A stretch of DNA of 64,000 nucleotides from Bactericera cockerelli (lineage: Eukaryota > Arthropoda > Insecta > Hemiptera > Triozidae), in contig CM044967.1 in assembly GCA_024516035.1 (NCBI GenBank), positions 7,157,202 through 7,221,201 of the forward strand. Reading direction: 5' to 3'. A program made the position numbers and the translations under genes. Under the pieces are notes generated by a model. The model had not been told where the DNA came from. It worked only from the letters and a program-made list of their open reading frames with translations, and made no database searches. Below are positions 49,601 through 59,495 of this stretch, piece by piece; the first letter of the stretch is position 1; every line of letters starts with the position of its first letter.

Positions 49601-52600
49601 GAGTATATTTATTTAAATGAAAATAATTAGAAGCCAAAATATTTCTCCTGTCAGTAGGATTCAAGATATTTCCGAAGAAAATGAAAAAACACTGCCAATT
49701 ATGGACACAATACTTCCTCGTGATTGTTTCACATTGTTTACACGTGCGAATTTTGAGTTTTTATACTAAATTACTTGTATCTCCAAAACGGATGAACCGA
49801 TTTTCTTCAAATTTGTTTTATATGATAGAAAACCGTTTTTTCTACATTCTAGATTCTACAAAAAATTCTGTATCGGCAAGTCGTGGTCCTTATTTTTTTA
49901 CTTTTTTGTCCAAAATTTTGGATTTTCTTAAATATCAAAGTCAAATTATAATTAATTTAGAAATAAATATAAATAACTTAAGTAAAACAGTAATTTGCAT
50001 GTTCTTACAAAATTTCATCAAAATCGGGGGTAACGTTCACGAGATATAAGCGTTTAAGTAAAAAGTTAGTGGTCAGGCGCATGGTCTCTTTCACCCAGAA
50101 CCGCTAGTATGAATTCGATGAATTTAAAATGGGACCATCTACAGAATGTCTCCTAGATGTGCGCAAAATTTCAACAAAATCGGTCTAGTAGTTTCCGAGA
50201 TTTGCGCGTTACAAGGAATCGTTTTAACAGACCGACGGATCGACGGATCGACAGACCGACAGACCGACAGACCGACAGACGGACACAAAACCAAATTTAC
50301 TCAGTAGGTTATGAAACGTCCAGAAATATGAAAAAAATTGAAATCGGAGCAAAAAAATATTTTTTTTTACAAAAACGAACACAATACTTCCGATTTCTAA
50401 TATTAGAAATTTCTCGGAAGTAATTGAATCGTTTCAATACTGAAAGTAATAGTAAGAAAGACACTATCCATATGTCGATAAAATCATCCCTATTAGGGGA
50501 CGACAAATTCGACGTTAGATAATATCCAAGTTAGTGCACTAGCGGTCAAGTGGTTAACGCGATAATCTGGATTTATTTACTTTAGGTTCGGTGATATGTG
50601 AAGAAGCTGAATCCGTTGATTCGAATCCAACCCAGTGCATGAATTTTTCCTCATTAATTTGAGTTTGTGACCACATAATAATAAGACTCTAAGGGTTAGG
50701 TGGTAGAAAATGTTTTAAGCATTAACCTTGCCTGGTGGTTACCTTCCACTAAAAAGTGTTATTATTACTATCCAAAAGTCGTCCATGAAGAGGGATGACA
50801 TATGGATAATTCTTCCTGACACTGTGAATCTTGAAACTTCCCCGGAAGAATTACAGTGTGTCAATTTTTTTATAGATTTCTTCTGACCGTCAATTGAATT
50901 TTATTCGAAGATTCCCAAGTTTTTACTATGGCTGCCCGTCCTCTTTGGAATCAAGAAAATTCCTTTTCTAATTGTACAAAATACCGACCTCAGTAGCTGC
51001 ATCGACCAGGCGGCGGACTTGTAACCTGGAGGTCGGTGGTTCGAGTCCCAAGTGTGGCAATTATTAAATTTTATAAGACTAGTTTTAGTAATTTGAGCGT
51101 CATGATTGTGATTGACATAAATATGATAACCATATTAAACTCGTAATCTCATATTTTGTGATATTGAGCCTGTGATTAAAACAAATGTGATAACTTTTGT
51201 CCAGCTTCATATCAGTAAAATCAAACAATGAGTCAAATTTGTGAGTGGATTTCACTTTCATTTGATTTGATCACAACAACAAGTTATAAAGAAGTTTAAT
51301 ATTCTACCAACTATTCATTCAGGCAAAACAAATTAAACAACCAGGTTTTTTCAATCATAAAAATTGATAATATGTTGCAACTCTTAACAAGTGGGAGTAA
51401 CATAGATCTAAATGATCCCTAGACTCATCAGAAGCAAAACTTAGCAATAACTTCCTTGACATTTCCAATACAAGTAGGTAAATGTTCGTTTTTATACAAA
51501 GTTTCATTAAGATCAAAACTAATGCGAAATCAGTTGTCACTTCACAAATAGACAGACATCTATAACTATACCTTAGAATCTTTAGATATAAAAACCACAA
51601 AATCGTGAGTCTAAAATTAGCTTTGCTAAAGTTTTGAAGATTGTTGACATTGTTGTGACGATAACAACATTGAAACCTTACTTTGTTCGGTCAAAATGTT
51701 AAAAGAAGCAAAACATAAAAGAATCGACTTACGCTCAAAATCATTATTGATCAATATTATATTATTCATGTAGCAAACCACAGATAATTATGTAATTTTA
51801 TATTTGTTATATTATGCAAACACAATCGAAGACTTGCAATTGAAGACAGACTGATTACGTGAAAATGTTCAAAGAATCAATGAATTACTTATTCGAATTT
51901 CAATAGAAAATGAACGCAATTTTTTATCTCAGTGGGCACAACAAAATTGAATTTTTTTTTTTTGAATTTTTATTTATTTATGTTGACAAGGAAGCTCACT
52001 CACTACTTGGGTTTGTGAAATGAATAATGAAATCCATTGTAACTAATACACTGGAGCGGTAATTTTAACTGTCTAAGTACCTCTTCGGTACTTAGACACT
52101 TATAATATCTAGTACCTAATCATGAATGGGTGACTACTAGTGAGAAGAGAACAGAAGGAATGTCACATTTTGACATTTTTCATCGTAGAATAACATGGAA
52201 TATACTCTATTTCCTTTCCTTGAAAGTAAAGTGAAAATACCACCTGAAAATATGAGAATTTCATTTCTAAAGACCGAATTGTAAAATTGGATTAAAATTA
52301 AGATAAGCGAGACTGTCCCTGAAATCTAGCTATAGTAGCTCAGTGGTAAAGGCGGCACTCTATGAATCCAGAGTTCGGAACCCAGCCGGGACATGACAAG
52401 TTATCCTTCCATTTGTGATTTTTACCACATAATAATACGTCTTGGGCTCACTGCTGGAATAATAGAACTTAATAGGCCTAATCGGGCAGTATAAATAAGG
52501 CAATATTATTATTATAGTGCGCTGTAATTTGTTAAAACTCCGACTTGAGGGAGGTTGGAGTTGGTTGGAAAGCATAATCTGTCACTTCCTTGAACAATCT

Positions 52601-55600
52601 ATTTAAAATCATTATATGAAAAATAGATTCCTACGCCCGTCGTTTCAGTAGCTCAATTTCGTAACTGAACATCCCATATATAGTTTAGCTGGAATTTTAA
52701 TCCATACTTCATGCTTAACTCTAACGACTCTAACCCAATCAAAGATATCCGGGCACGAAGAAGCAAAATGAAACCATATAAGATTTCCAACACATGAAAA
52801 TCAACACTCGATTGAATCTGAATGTGATGTCAAACTCAAGCTTAACGTGTTTCGTAAGCACTAGGCACCCTACACGATCAGGACTGACTAGTTTAAGTTG
52901 TTTAACGATACGTTATACAGCTGATAAAGTATCACTACCAACAACTTTTAAAAGACGTTGTAGGTACAGCTGATAGTATCTGAGAGCAGAAATGGAAGTG
53001 AACGAGATGCTGACCATCCTAGCAAAGAAATTGGAAAAACAACAAAAAATTCAGGAACAACATGGTTAAAAAGATACTATACCAGACCTAATAGTCGATA
53101 GTATCAGTACCGTTATACAGCTGTTGTTACACAGGATTTTTTGCCAAAATTATCATTACGTTATCGATATTTTTAAAAGTACAGCTAGAATCTAAAACTG
53201 CAGTATTCCGCCAAAAAGCGCTAATTCAGCAATTAGTGCCAGCAATCACTGGATAATTCAACTATAACAGTCAATTGAAAACAAGGTAATAATCATATTC
53301 TTATTCAGCACTTGACTAGGGGTCCGTTGGTTCGAATCCTCATTAATTTGAGTATGTGACCACATAGTATGAAGACTGTGATGGTAAGGTGGTAGAAAAT
53401 GCTTTGAGTACTAACCTCGTCTGGTGGTTATCTTCCACTAGAGAGTGTTATTATTATTATTGGATTTGTTTTATTTTTATAAATCATTCATGTTTCAATA
53501 GGTACAATGAGGAGTTCGTGGAGGTTTTAATTGTTTACACAGCAACTGAAATGTACTTAATTACCCATTCTATGTACAAATGTACATTATGTAGAATCGT
53601 ACAGGATACTTAATACTTGCGTGTATATTTTATATGTGCGATTACAAGGTAGGTATAGTTACATATTGTATGTACAAGGTAGGTACCAAGAATCTAATAT
53701 AACTTACGACAGTGCTCACTTACCACACTCTTGGTTGGTTGGTAAGTAGTTAAGTTTGGTTTCGCCATTCTTGATACAAGAATGAGAACCTCGTATGTCT
53801 ACTTAATGTGAAGGTCGGGAGTCGGGAGGACGAGAATTTACAGCACATTTCTTCGAGTCCTCATTTCTTGTGGTTTTACTGGTATTGATATAAAATGCGT
53901 GCATGTTGAACTAGTTGAGCCCGTAATCTCTATCTTAATATTTTATATCATGCATAGATGATAATAATAATAATCTTTAGACTACTTTAGGGGAAGGTAC
54001 CCACCAGGGTTTTCATGCTCAAAGGGTTTTCTACCATCTAACCCTCACGAGTCTTATTAGGGTTGGCATAATGGGACTACCTGTCTTGCGCTGACAGTCT
54101 AAATAAAGCACTACTTATTATTATGTGGTCACAAACTCAAATTAATGAGGAAAAATTGATGCACTGGGTGGGATTCGAACCAACGGATCCCTACGCTACC
54201 TGGATTACCAGACTAGCGCGTTAACCACTTGACTACCAGTGCACGATGATCTTAAGGTCAAGGTGCTGGTCTGTATTGGTATAAGAAGGGCTGTCGGCTA
54301 AGAAAGCTCTTTGCCCCTGCGACTTTAAATAGATCTTTTTTGACATTTGGCGCTACTTGATTCAGGTAGCGGAGGGATCCTCTGGTTCGAATCCCACCCA
54401 ATGCTTGAATTTTTTCCTGGTTTATTTGAGACTTTGACCACATAATAATGACATCAAATTAACTTGAAATGAGGGGACTCTTTAGTCCTAATTGGGCAGT
54501 ATAAATAAGTCTTTGTTAAATAATTATTGTGTTTATATTAACCCGCTTCTTCACATATCACCGAACCTCTTCCTTTTCTTCTTCTTTTACTCTGTTTTAT
54601 CTCGCTCAAGCAGGGTCGACGTTGTTCAACCTCATGGTTGAGGTTGATTGGTTTTGGCCCATTTTTTACGGCTGGATGCCCTTCCTATCGCCAACGATTT
54701 TATTTGATTTAACGTCCTGGATTAGGACGGGAGTTTTACCCTCCATTCGCTGGGAATCGTACCATCAGCTACCCACATTAACCTCACCCAGCCCGGGTTG
54801 GGCCGGAAATGCCAGCCTCACATATACGGAGGGAACACAATTTTCTGTCTGCTCTGACCGGGGATCGAACTCTAGATCTCTGGACTACGGGCAGTAGTCA
54901 CAACCGTTACGCAACGGAGGCTGGAACATATCACCGAACCTAAAGTAATTATAAATCCAGAGTGCCCAAATTGTGTTTGTACACTGTTTTTCACACACAT
55001 ACTACGAGTGGAAATTTACTGACCGTTTCTCCATAAATTATAACGAAACGTAAGATATTCATGTACAAAATTATATCTAGTACAACTTCTCACTTTTCTG
55101 TTTTGACTCTGGTTGTACTACATTGAAAATAGACTAAGGTACTGTGGTCTCAACAAGTAGGTAGGGTCATTGTTGATTTTTAATGTACTTCCGTTGTAAA
55201 GTATGGGAAACTTCCAGTCTTACGCTGACGGTTCTGCCAGTCTAAGCAAACTGCAAACACTTAGCTCAACTCATAGTTTGTACTTCTTATATAAATTGTA
55301 TTCCATTTTATACTATGTACATATTGTACATAACAATATATTAGGTTTTATTTTAATCTGTATAGAAAGATAGGGGTACAAACGGTAGGGGTTTACAAAA
55401 AAGTTTTGATGACTTCCGTTGTAAAGTATGGGAAACTTCCAGTCTTACGCTGACGGTTCTGCCAGTCTGAGCAAACTGCTGGAGCACATAACAATGAAAT
55501 AAAAATATTCTGAAAATTCCAAGACAAAAAATTTTTTCCGCCAAAAAGTGACTTGTTCAGATGTCGATATCTCGGGAACGAAAGGTCGTAGGAGGAAAAT

Positions 55601-56353
55601 ACTTTTGGCACAAAACGAGCCGAATCCAATGAACCTAGATTCAACTTAATCAGTTCTGGTGGGTTGGCACTTAACGTTAAGTTGACAGCCAACCGGAGGG
55701 GGCTCGTTAGCTCGAAAACGGGTAGCGCAGAATCATAAGACTTTATCACTTTAATTTACAATATATTGTATTTTTTTGCCTATGATTCTGCCACTGGTCG
55801 TTGCTTCACATCAAAGCAGCTACTCATTTTTCCTCGCGAAGTATGAGTGGACCCCGTACATCCAAGTACAGAGCAGAAAAAATCCTACACCGCTGGGAAT
55901 CGAACCCAGGTCACCATGTGTGCAATGCCTAGCGCGCCAACTCACTCTGCCACAGTGACTAAGTTCATGATTAAATCTATTCATTGAGAATCACGCAAAT
56001 TAGACTTTATCAAATTATTACTTTCCTTATCCTATAGAAAGGAAAGTAATGGAATCACCCAAAAAAATTATAGATCTAACACCTCGGCCGAGGTGTGAAG
56101 AACGCCTATACAAAGAAAGAGACATATATTTTACAGCAAGGTTTATAAATTTTGACTTACTATTGAAAGACTTTCGTATACTCGGCACGCGCACAAGTTT
56201 CAGGCTGGGATCGATGATCTCGACAATCTCACCATCCCCATTCTCGGAGGCGATGGGCGTGACGTTCTCCCATGAGGTCTTGTCCCAGTTGTCGATGCTG
56301 GGATCCTCGGACGCAGATGGGAGAAGAATGGGTTTCCTCGTTTTGTACGACAT
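43689..56353 (-). CDS. Rab32: Rab32/Rab38-family small GTPase (5 exons)
   Basis: Rab32 (lightoid in Drosophila) directs traffic to lysosome-related organelles such as pigment granules and autophagy-linked compartments. Exons in transcript order: 56353-56161, 48728-48537, 46710-46529, 44998-44877, 43812-43689; every junction phase fits, giving 270 aa. Motifs: G1 GDPTVGKT (~77-84), effector-region GTVGVDFALK, G3 WDIAGQE (~125-131) with the Ile-Ala that marks the Rab32/38/29 group rather than the usual Thr-Ala, MTRVYYKDAH, G4 NKCD (~188-191, split by an intron), G5 ETSTK (~216-220), C-terminal KKCSC with a double-cysteine prenylation signal. Exon 1 encodes a 64-residue polar N-terminal extension (MSYKTRKPILLPSASEDPS..) typical of longer Rab32 proteins. 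Intron 1 is 7.4 kb and full of SINEs. Alternative upstream first exons are possible. Confidence 0.94.
43917..44190. repeat. pair of inverted MITE-like repeats
   Basis: AAGTACTCTCAAAATCC, CAACCGTTAAATTTCGTT and the mirrored AACGAAATTTGACGGTT, TAGGAATTTTGAGAATGC occur in opposite orientations, with GAGAGTACTCTC in the middle. The pattern suggests two related short TIR elements side by side. It is in Rab32 intron 4. Confidence 0.55.
45039..45302 (+). mobile_element. 5S rRNA-derived SINE with 10-bp TSD
   Basis: A clear 5S-like head: GCCAGCGTCGATGGCATG, AAGTTAAGCGACATCCAGCG, ACTTGGATGGGTGACCATTC. The body GCTGGGTGAGGTTAATGTGA and GAATGGAGGGTAAAACCCCC follows, then ACGTTAAACCCCACTTAAAA. Flanked by AATAAAGATG at 45029-45038 and 45303-45312. 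In Rab32 intron 3. Confidence 0.85.
45328..45620 (+). mobile_element. tRNA-like SINE, family K
   Basis: Head TCACTTGGCCTAGCGGTAAC, box B GGGTTCAAATCCCC, body TTTTTTCGGCTCTGTACTTT, a local hairpin CCTCGTGAGGAC..GTCCTCACGAGG, and the ending ACCCACTAAAATTGTGACAT. In Rab32 intron 3, adjacent to the 5S SINE. Confidence 0.65.
45945..46257 (+). mobile_element. tRNA-headed SINE, family D
   Basis: Head ACTACTGCTCGTAGTCCAGA with box B GAGTTCGATCCCCGG, then CACGTGAGGCTGGCATTTCC, the shared body GCTGGGTGAGGTCAATGTGG, GATCAGGACGTTAAAAAC, and a tail AATATGGGATAAAGGCAAGG. In Rab32 intron 3. Confidence 0.8.
46262..46412. mobile_element. family M MITE
   Basis: Ends are ATATAAAACAAGATTA and TAATCCTGTTTCATAATC, imperfect terminal inverted repeats, with the internal phrase TTGAAACTCCGACTTGAGGG. 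A related copy follows at 46970. In Rab32 intron 3. Confidence 0.6.
46970..47117. mobile_element. family M MITE
   Basis: GGGTCGAATTTAAAATAGG at the left is mirrored by CCTATTTTATAAATCGGCCC at the right. The interior AAGTCGGAGTTTCAACCAAT is the reverse of that in the 46262 copy. In Rab32 intron 2. Confidence 0.7.
48220..48524 (-). mobile_element. tRNA-derived SINE, family B, abutting a Rab32 splice donor
   Basis: Reverse-strand copy: head GTGCACTGGTAGTCAAATAG and GGTTCGAATTCCACCCAATG, body to an ATT tail at the low-coordinate end. A ~65-bp insertion sits between direct repeats AATGAGAAAA(A/G)TTCATG (around 48341 and 48425). The SINE 5' end is only ~12 bp inside intron 2 from the exon 2 donor at 48531-48536. 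Confidence 0.75.
49672..50424 (-). mobile_element. repeat family E, full copy
   Basis: Collinear with 17370-18102: CACTGCCAATTATGGACACA at one end and ACACAATACTTCCGATTTCT then AATATTAGAAATTTC at the other, with a GACAGACCGACAGACC tract. In Rab32 intron 1. Confidence 0.7.
50534..50770 (+). mobile_element. tRNA-derived SINE, family B, with internal insertion
   Basis: Head GTGCACTAGCGGTCAAGTGG, GATTCGAATCCAACCCAGTG, body to ATTATTACTA. Between head and box B it carries ATTTATTTACTTTAGGTTCG and GTGATATGTGAAGAAGC, a segment that recurs in reverse around 54545-54960 split by a family-D SINE. In Rab32 intron 1. Confidence 0.7.
50987..51135 (+). mobile_element. tRNA-like SINE, family T
   Basis: ACCGACCTCAGTAGCTGCAT (box A-like), GGCGGCGGACTTGTAACCTG and GGTCGGTGGTTCGAGTCCCA (box B), then a body ending near ATAAATATGATAACC. 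The head could pass for a threonine-like tRNA, but the same head with the same body recurs at 60060-60365 (-), so it is a SINE. In Rab32 intron 1. Confidence 0.6.
52256..52600. mobile_element. family M MITE split by a family-A SINE
   Basis: The left part GAATTGTAAAATTGGATTAA and right part AAACTCCGACTTGAGGGAGG belong to family M. Between them, 52314-52518 (+) is a family-A SINE with TAGCTCAGTGGTAAAGGCGG, CGGAACCCAGCCGGGACATG and a TATTATTATTATAG tail. In Rab32 intron 1. Confidence 0.6.
53308..53461 (+). mobile_element. tRNA-derived SINE, family B, internally deleted
   Basis: GGGGTCCGTTGGTTCGAATC runs straight into CTCATTAATTTGAGTATGTG, missing the ACCCAGTGCATG segment. The body and ATT tail are otherwise typical. 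In Rab32 intron 1. Confidence 0.65.
53958..54243 (-). mobile_element. tRNA-derived SINE, family B, with nested 58-bp insert
   Basis: Reverse-strand copy with GTGCACTGGTAGTCAAGTGG and GTTGGTTCGAATCCCACCCA. A 58-bp insert at 54059-54116 (TTGGCATAATGGGACTACCT..CTAAATAAAGCACTACTT) interrupts the ACATAATAATAAGACT body stretch. In Rab32 intron 1. Confidence 0.7.
54059..54116. mobile_element. small repeat L inserted in a SINE
   Basis: Relatives occur at ~13095-13160, ~18860-18915 (reverse) and ~56846-56900 (reverse), all sharing CTGTC..GACAGTCTAAAT-like cores and a GCACTACT end. The clean interruption of the SINE body, with TATT at both junctions, shows it as a discrete inserted unit. Confidence 0.55.
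54345..54530 (+). mobile_element. chimeric SINE: family-B head, family-A tail
   Basis: TAGCGGAGGGATCCTCTGGT and TTCGAATCCCACCCAATGC are family B, while TTAGTCCTAATTGGGCAGTA and TAAATAAG are the family-A ending. The junction lies at the ACCACATAATAAT segment common to both. In Rab32 intron 1. Confidence 0.6.
54569..54925 (-). mobile_element. tRNA-headed SINE, family D, with 16-bp TSD
   Basis: Reverse-strand copy with ACTGCCCGTAGTCCAGAGAT, GTTCGATCCCCGGTCAGAGC, GGGTGAGGTTAATGTGGGTA and CGTTAAATCAAATAAAATCG. It is bracketed by ACATATCACCGAACCT at 54553-54568 and 54926-54941. In Rab32 intron 1. Confidence 0.85.
55188..55478 (+). repeat. ~65-bp direct repeat, two copies
   Basis: ACTTCCGTTGTAAAGTATGG through CTTACGCTGACGGTTCTGCC to GCAAACTGC occurs at ~55188-55252 and ~55412-55478. 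It has no coding character. In Rab32 intron 1. Confidence 0.75.
55788..55962 (-). mobile_element. tRNA-like SINE, family K
   Basis: Reverse strand: AGTCACTGTGGCAGAGTGAG (box A region), GGTTCGATTCCCAGCGGTGT (box B), then TCTGCTCTGTACTTGGATGT and GGGGTCCACTCATACTTCGC. In Rab32 intron 1. Confidence 0.7.
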
Positions 56354-56702
56354 TTACATTTTCTGTCGCGGACACGAGAGGGGAAGACAGCGGGACCTGC
56401 AAAGACGAGATAAGGAATCACAAGGCGTTAGGGTTGAGTGAAAGAGATTGTCACAAAAGGAAGAGAAAAGTGAGAAGTTTTATCAGGTGTGTTAGTAGAA
56501 GTACTAACACACTTTGGGTTGGGTGGAAGAGATTGCCATAGGCAATAACCCAACCTTTTAGTTAGGACATGTGTATATATTTTGTTTTTGTTTTTTTTTT
56601 CTTGTTTATATTATTAATATTGTCAATTTTTACCATTATTTGTCTGTATAGTTCTACTAATAAAGAGTTTCTAAATAAATAAATAAGTACCTACAGCCGA
56701 AC

Positions 56703-56830
56703 TGTAAAACAGGATTTAATTTAAGATAAGCCTGTTTCCTGACTCTCCCACAAGTCGGAGTTTCAACCAACCACCACCTGTAACCTGACTTGAGGGACCG
56801 TTCGGCTTAAATTTAATCCTATTTTATAAC
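56703..56830. mobile_element. family M MITE
   Basis: ACTGTAAAACAGGATTTAAT at one end and TTTAATCCTATTTTATAACT at the other, with AAGTCGGAGTTTCAACCAAC inside. It lies ~350 bp upstream of the Rab32 start codon, so it could be in the promoter or a 5' intron. Confidence 0.65.
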
Positions 56831-57034
56831 TAAGCACCTAATGTTTTATTTAGACTGTCAGCGCAAGACAGGTAGTCCCATTATGCCAACAGTTACAATT
56901 AAATTACATAGATGTCAAAACATACCTAGACAGCTGTTTCAAGCTAACTGTCTATCATCAGCAGGTAAGTAAGTATCCATCTCGTCAACAGATTTCTACT
57001 TCTAATATCGGTATTTTAATCAGTTTTAATATAA

Positions 57035-57277
57035 TCTCTATATATAAAACAGAAAAAAGGACTACCTATGTTTGTTTGTCCGGAGTTGTTTAGCCAAAAC
57101 GGTAAGAGATAGCGAAAAATGTCTCAGAATTGACCCCCCCCCCCCCCCCCCAAAACCATTATCGCAGTGTCCAGAAAAATTATAAAAAGTTCAAAAAGGC
57201 ATTGCTGTCCAGCAGTACGGCCATGCCTTAGTAAATTTGAAATTTAGTCCCGTTGCAAAGCACGGGCAAACGGCTAG
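57035..57277 (+). mobile_element. Helitron-like non-autonomous element, second copy
   Basis: TCTCTATATATAAAACAG after an A; ends CCGTTGCAAAGCACGGG then CAAACGGCTAG before a T. Collinear with 25629-25874, differing mainly in the C-run length and a short TACC repeat. Confidence 0.8.
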
Positions 57278-57601
57278 TTTTATCTAAATTTACTATTTTT
57301 GATTCTCCTATTATTTATAGATTTTTTTAACAGTGACACGACTGCTACAGAATTGTTATAACCATTTTTTATAGTGACTCTCAGAGTGGATACAGAGCTG
57401 ATACAGAGCCTACGAGATCAGTCAGCAAGATAAACACTGGATTTATGACATCTCTCCCTGGATCTTGATCTTTTATATATTTTAAGCTTATTTAAACCTT
57501 TAAAAATCAACCGTACATATAGCTATGTAGGTGATAAAACCGAAAAAATGTTTTGTTCCCGTTAGTCGACCCTTCGACCCTGCTTAAGACAGAGTAGAAG
57601 A

Positions 57602-57800
57602 TGCATTGGGAGTTGTTAAGGCGCTAGTCTGATAATCCAGGTAGCGCAGGGATCCGTTGGTTCGAATTCCACCCAATGCATGAATTTTTAATCATTAATT
57701 TGAATATATGACCACATAATAATAAGACTCTGAGAGTTAGATGGTAGAAAATGCTTTAAGCATTAGCCTCGCCTGGTGGTTACCTTCCACTAAAGAGTAT
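57602..57800 (+). mobile_element. tRNA-derived SINE, family B
   Basis: TGCATTGGGAGTTGTTAAGG, CGCTAGTCTGATAATCCAGG, GGTTCGAATTCCACCCAATG, body through CCTTCCACTAAAGAGTAT. The 5' end is slightly shortened. Confidence 0.7.
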
Positions 57801-58728
57801 TCAGCATAAATCAGCATAAACAGAAAAGTGAGAAGTTGTACTAGATGTACATGAATATCAGAACATACCTGGACAGCTGTTTCAAGCTTCTTTGCTCTCA
57901 TCAGCAGGTAATAATTATTATTAAAAGAAGAAGTCAACTCAATCATACCACAGGGAGAATATTTTTTTGTCCTGAATTCTTCCCACAAGTAACTACTCTC
58001 TAGTCTTACATGTTTCGAAAAAGCCAAACTCGTCACCTCTTGTTTAATCCTCCACAGACAATCTTACATTCTGTCGACCAGAATCCAGGATAATTAAATA
58101 TTCAACAAACCGGTCCAGATTTTTTTTCTAATGCTCTTTTTTATAAAGATTATTAAATTCTTTCTTTAAAAAAAGGGAACTATTCTATGATTTTGACATT
58201 AGTAGGTAGGTAGTTATTAAAGCTGTATTCGTAATTTGGATAAGTGGTTTTAAACCGTCTATTTTTTTCTTCTGGTGAGTCAATGCATCAGATTTGAAAG
58301 CTGGCGTTGGTTTGTACTAGAATCCAATGAAGCTATAAAACCATCAATTTATTCAATTCTACCTATCATCGACCCATGCACCGTTAAATATTTGGGTTTC
58401 TAGAAGAATTTCTAGTTTTATAATGAGACCTAACAGTAGATTAATTTAAAGAAAGCCTACACATAAGAGTATACATATGGGATTGGGTTGGTAAACATAA
58501 TTTATTGTACTACATAAAATAATATGTATATTCCTAGAAATGAAATAAACGTGGTGTGTTGTATTCCTTCTTATAGTGGGTATCTATAAATATTTATTTT
58601 AAAAACTGGACTAGCCAGAGAAGCAGTTGACTGTGATAGGCGCTGTTGATCTGAAATAGACTTTACTGGAATTTCACGGGTGGGTTGTTTTCAAGTTTAA
58701 AATGTCTCTGCTATTTAAATCCAACTGA

Positions 58729-58966
58729 GCCAGCGTCGATGGCACGTTGAAACACCAGTTTTCGTTCGGTCAGTGAAATTAAGCAACGCCCAGCTAGGTT
58801 AGTACTTGGATGACTGACCATTCAAATTCAAAGCCTCGTGATTCCGGCCGAGCCCAGTCTGGGTGAGATATCAACTTGCTACCCAGTGTGGGTAGCAAGT
58901 TGATAATTTTCCAGAGAATGGATGTTGATACCCCCATCTCGACCTTAGAAAGAACCTTAAACCCCC
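58729..58966 (+). mobile_element. 5S rRNA-derived SINE with inserted hairpin
   Basis: The head is the most 5S-like of the three: TCAGTGAAATTAAGCAACGC, CAGCTAGGTTAGTACTTGGA. In the body, 58870-58904 is a perfect hairpin (16-bp arms ATCAACTTGCTACCCA / TGGGTAGCAAGTTGAT, 3-bp loop), whose right arm matches the body's normal GTGGGTAGC segment. Confidence 0.75.
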
Positions 58967-59495
58967 AAAGAAGCATTACAATATTACCAAGGCAGTGTTA
59001 TATTGACCATTACGTCCATTCCTTGGTTAGTTTCGGCCTTAGTTTGCTGATAATGAGTCATATTGACACATTCGTGTGTCCTAATGCTTTATTTCTTAAA
59101 TATTTTGAGTAAATGTTGGTGAGTCAAATTGACATAGGAATTATTCAGCGTTAAAACTCTATTGTTGTGAGTCATTTTGCTACTAATAAGTCACATCCAG
59201 AAATATGATACCTCATTTGAAGAAAAAATGTTTGTGATTTCTCTGTGTTTTAGGGTGCGTTTATCAATGACATTAAACAGGGTGATAAATGCATAATCAG
59301 CTGATTAGTGCTGTTGGTGTGTTTACTAAAGACACGATTAATGGCAACACAAATACAATTGGAAGTTAACCATTGACTAAAATTGGAAGTAAAATATTGA
59401 CTAAAATGGTGCATGGGTAAAATGTAAAAATATAAAGGAAAAATATAGGTAAATATTTGTATACACACATTTGTATACACACACTAAAGGGCGGG

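Noticed and set aside
50987..51060. Possible tRNA-Thr-like gene
   Set aside because: The same head with the same 3' body appears at 60060-60365, so it is a SINE head.
58729..58850. Possible 5S rRNA gene
   Set aside because: Diverged from 5S consensus, followed by a SINE body rather than a T-run terminator, and dispersed.
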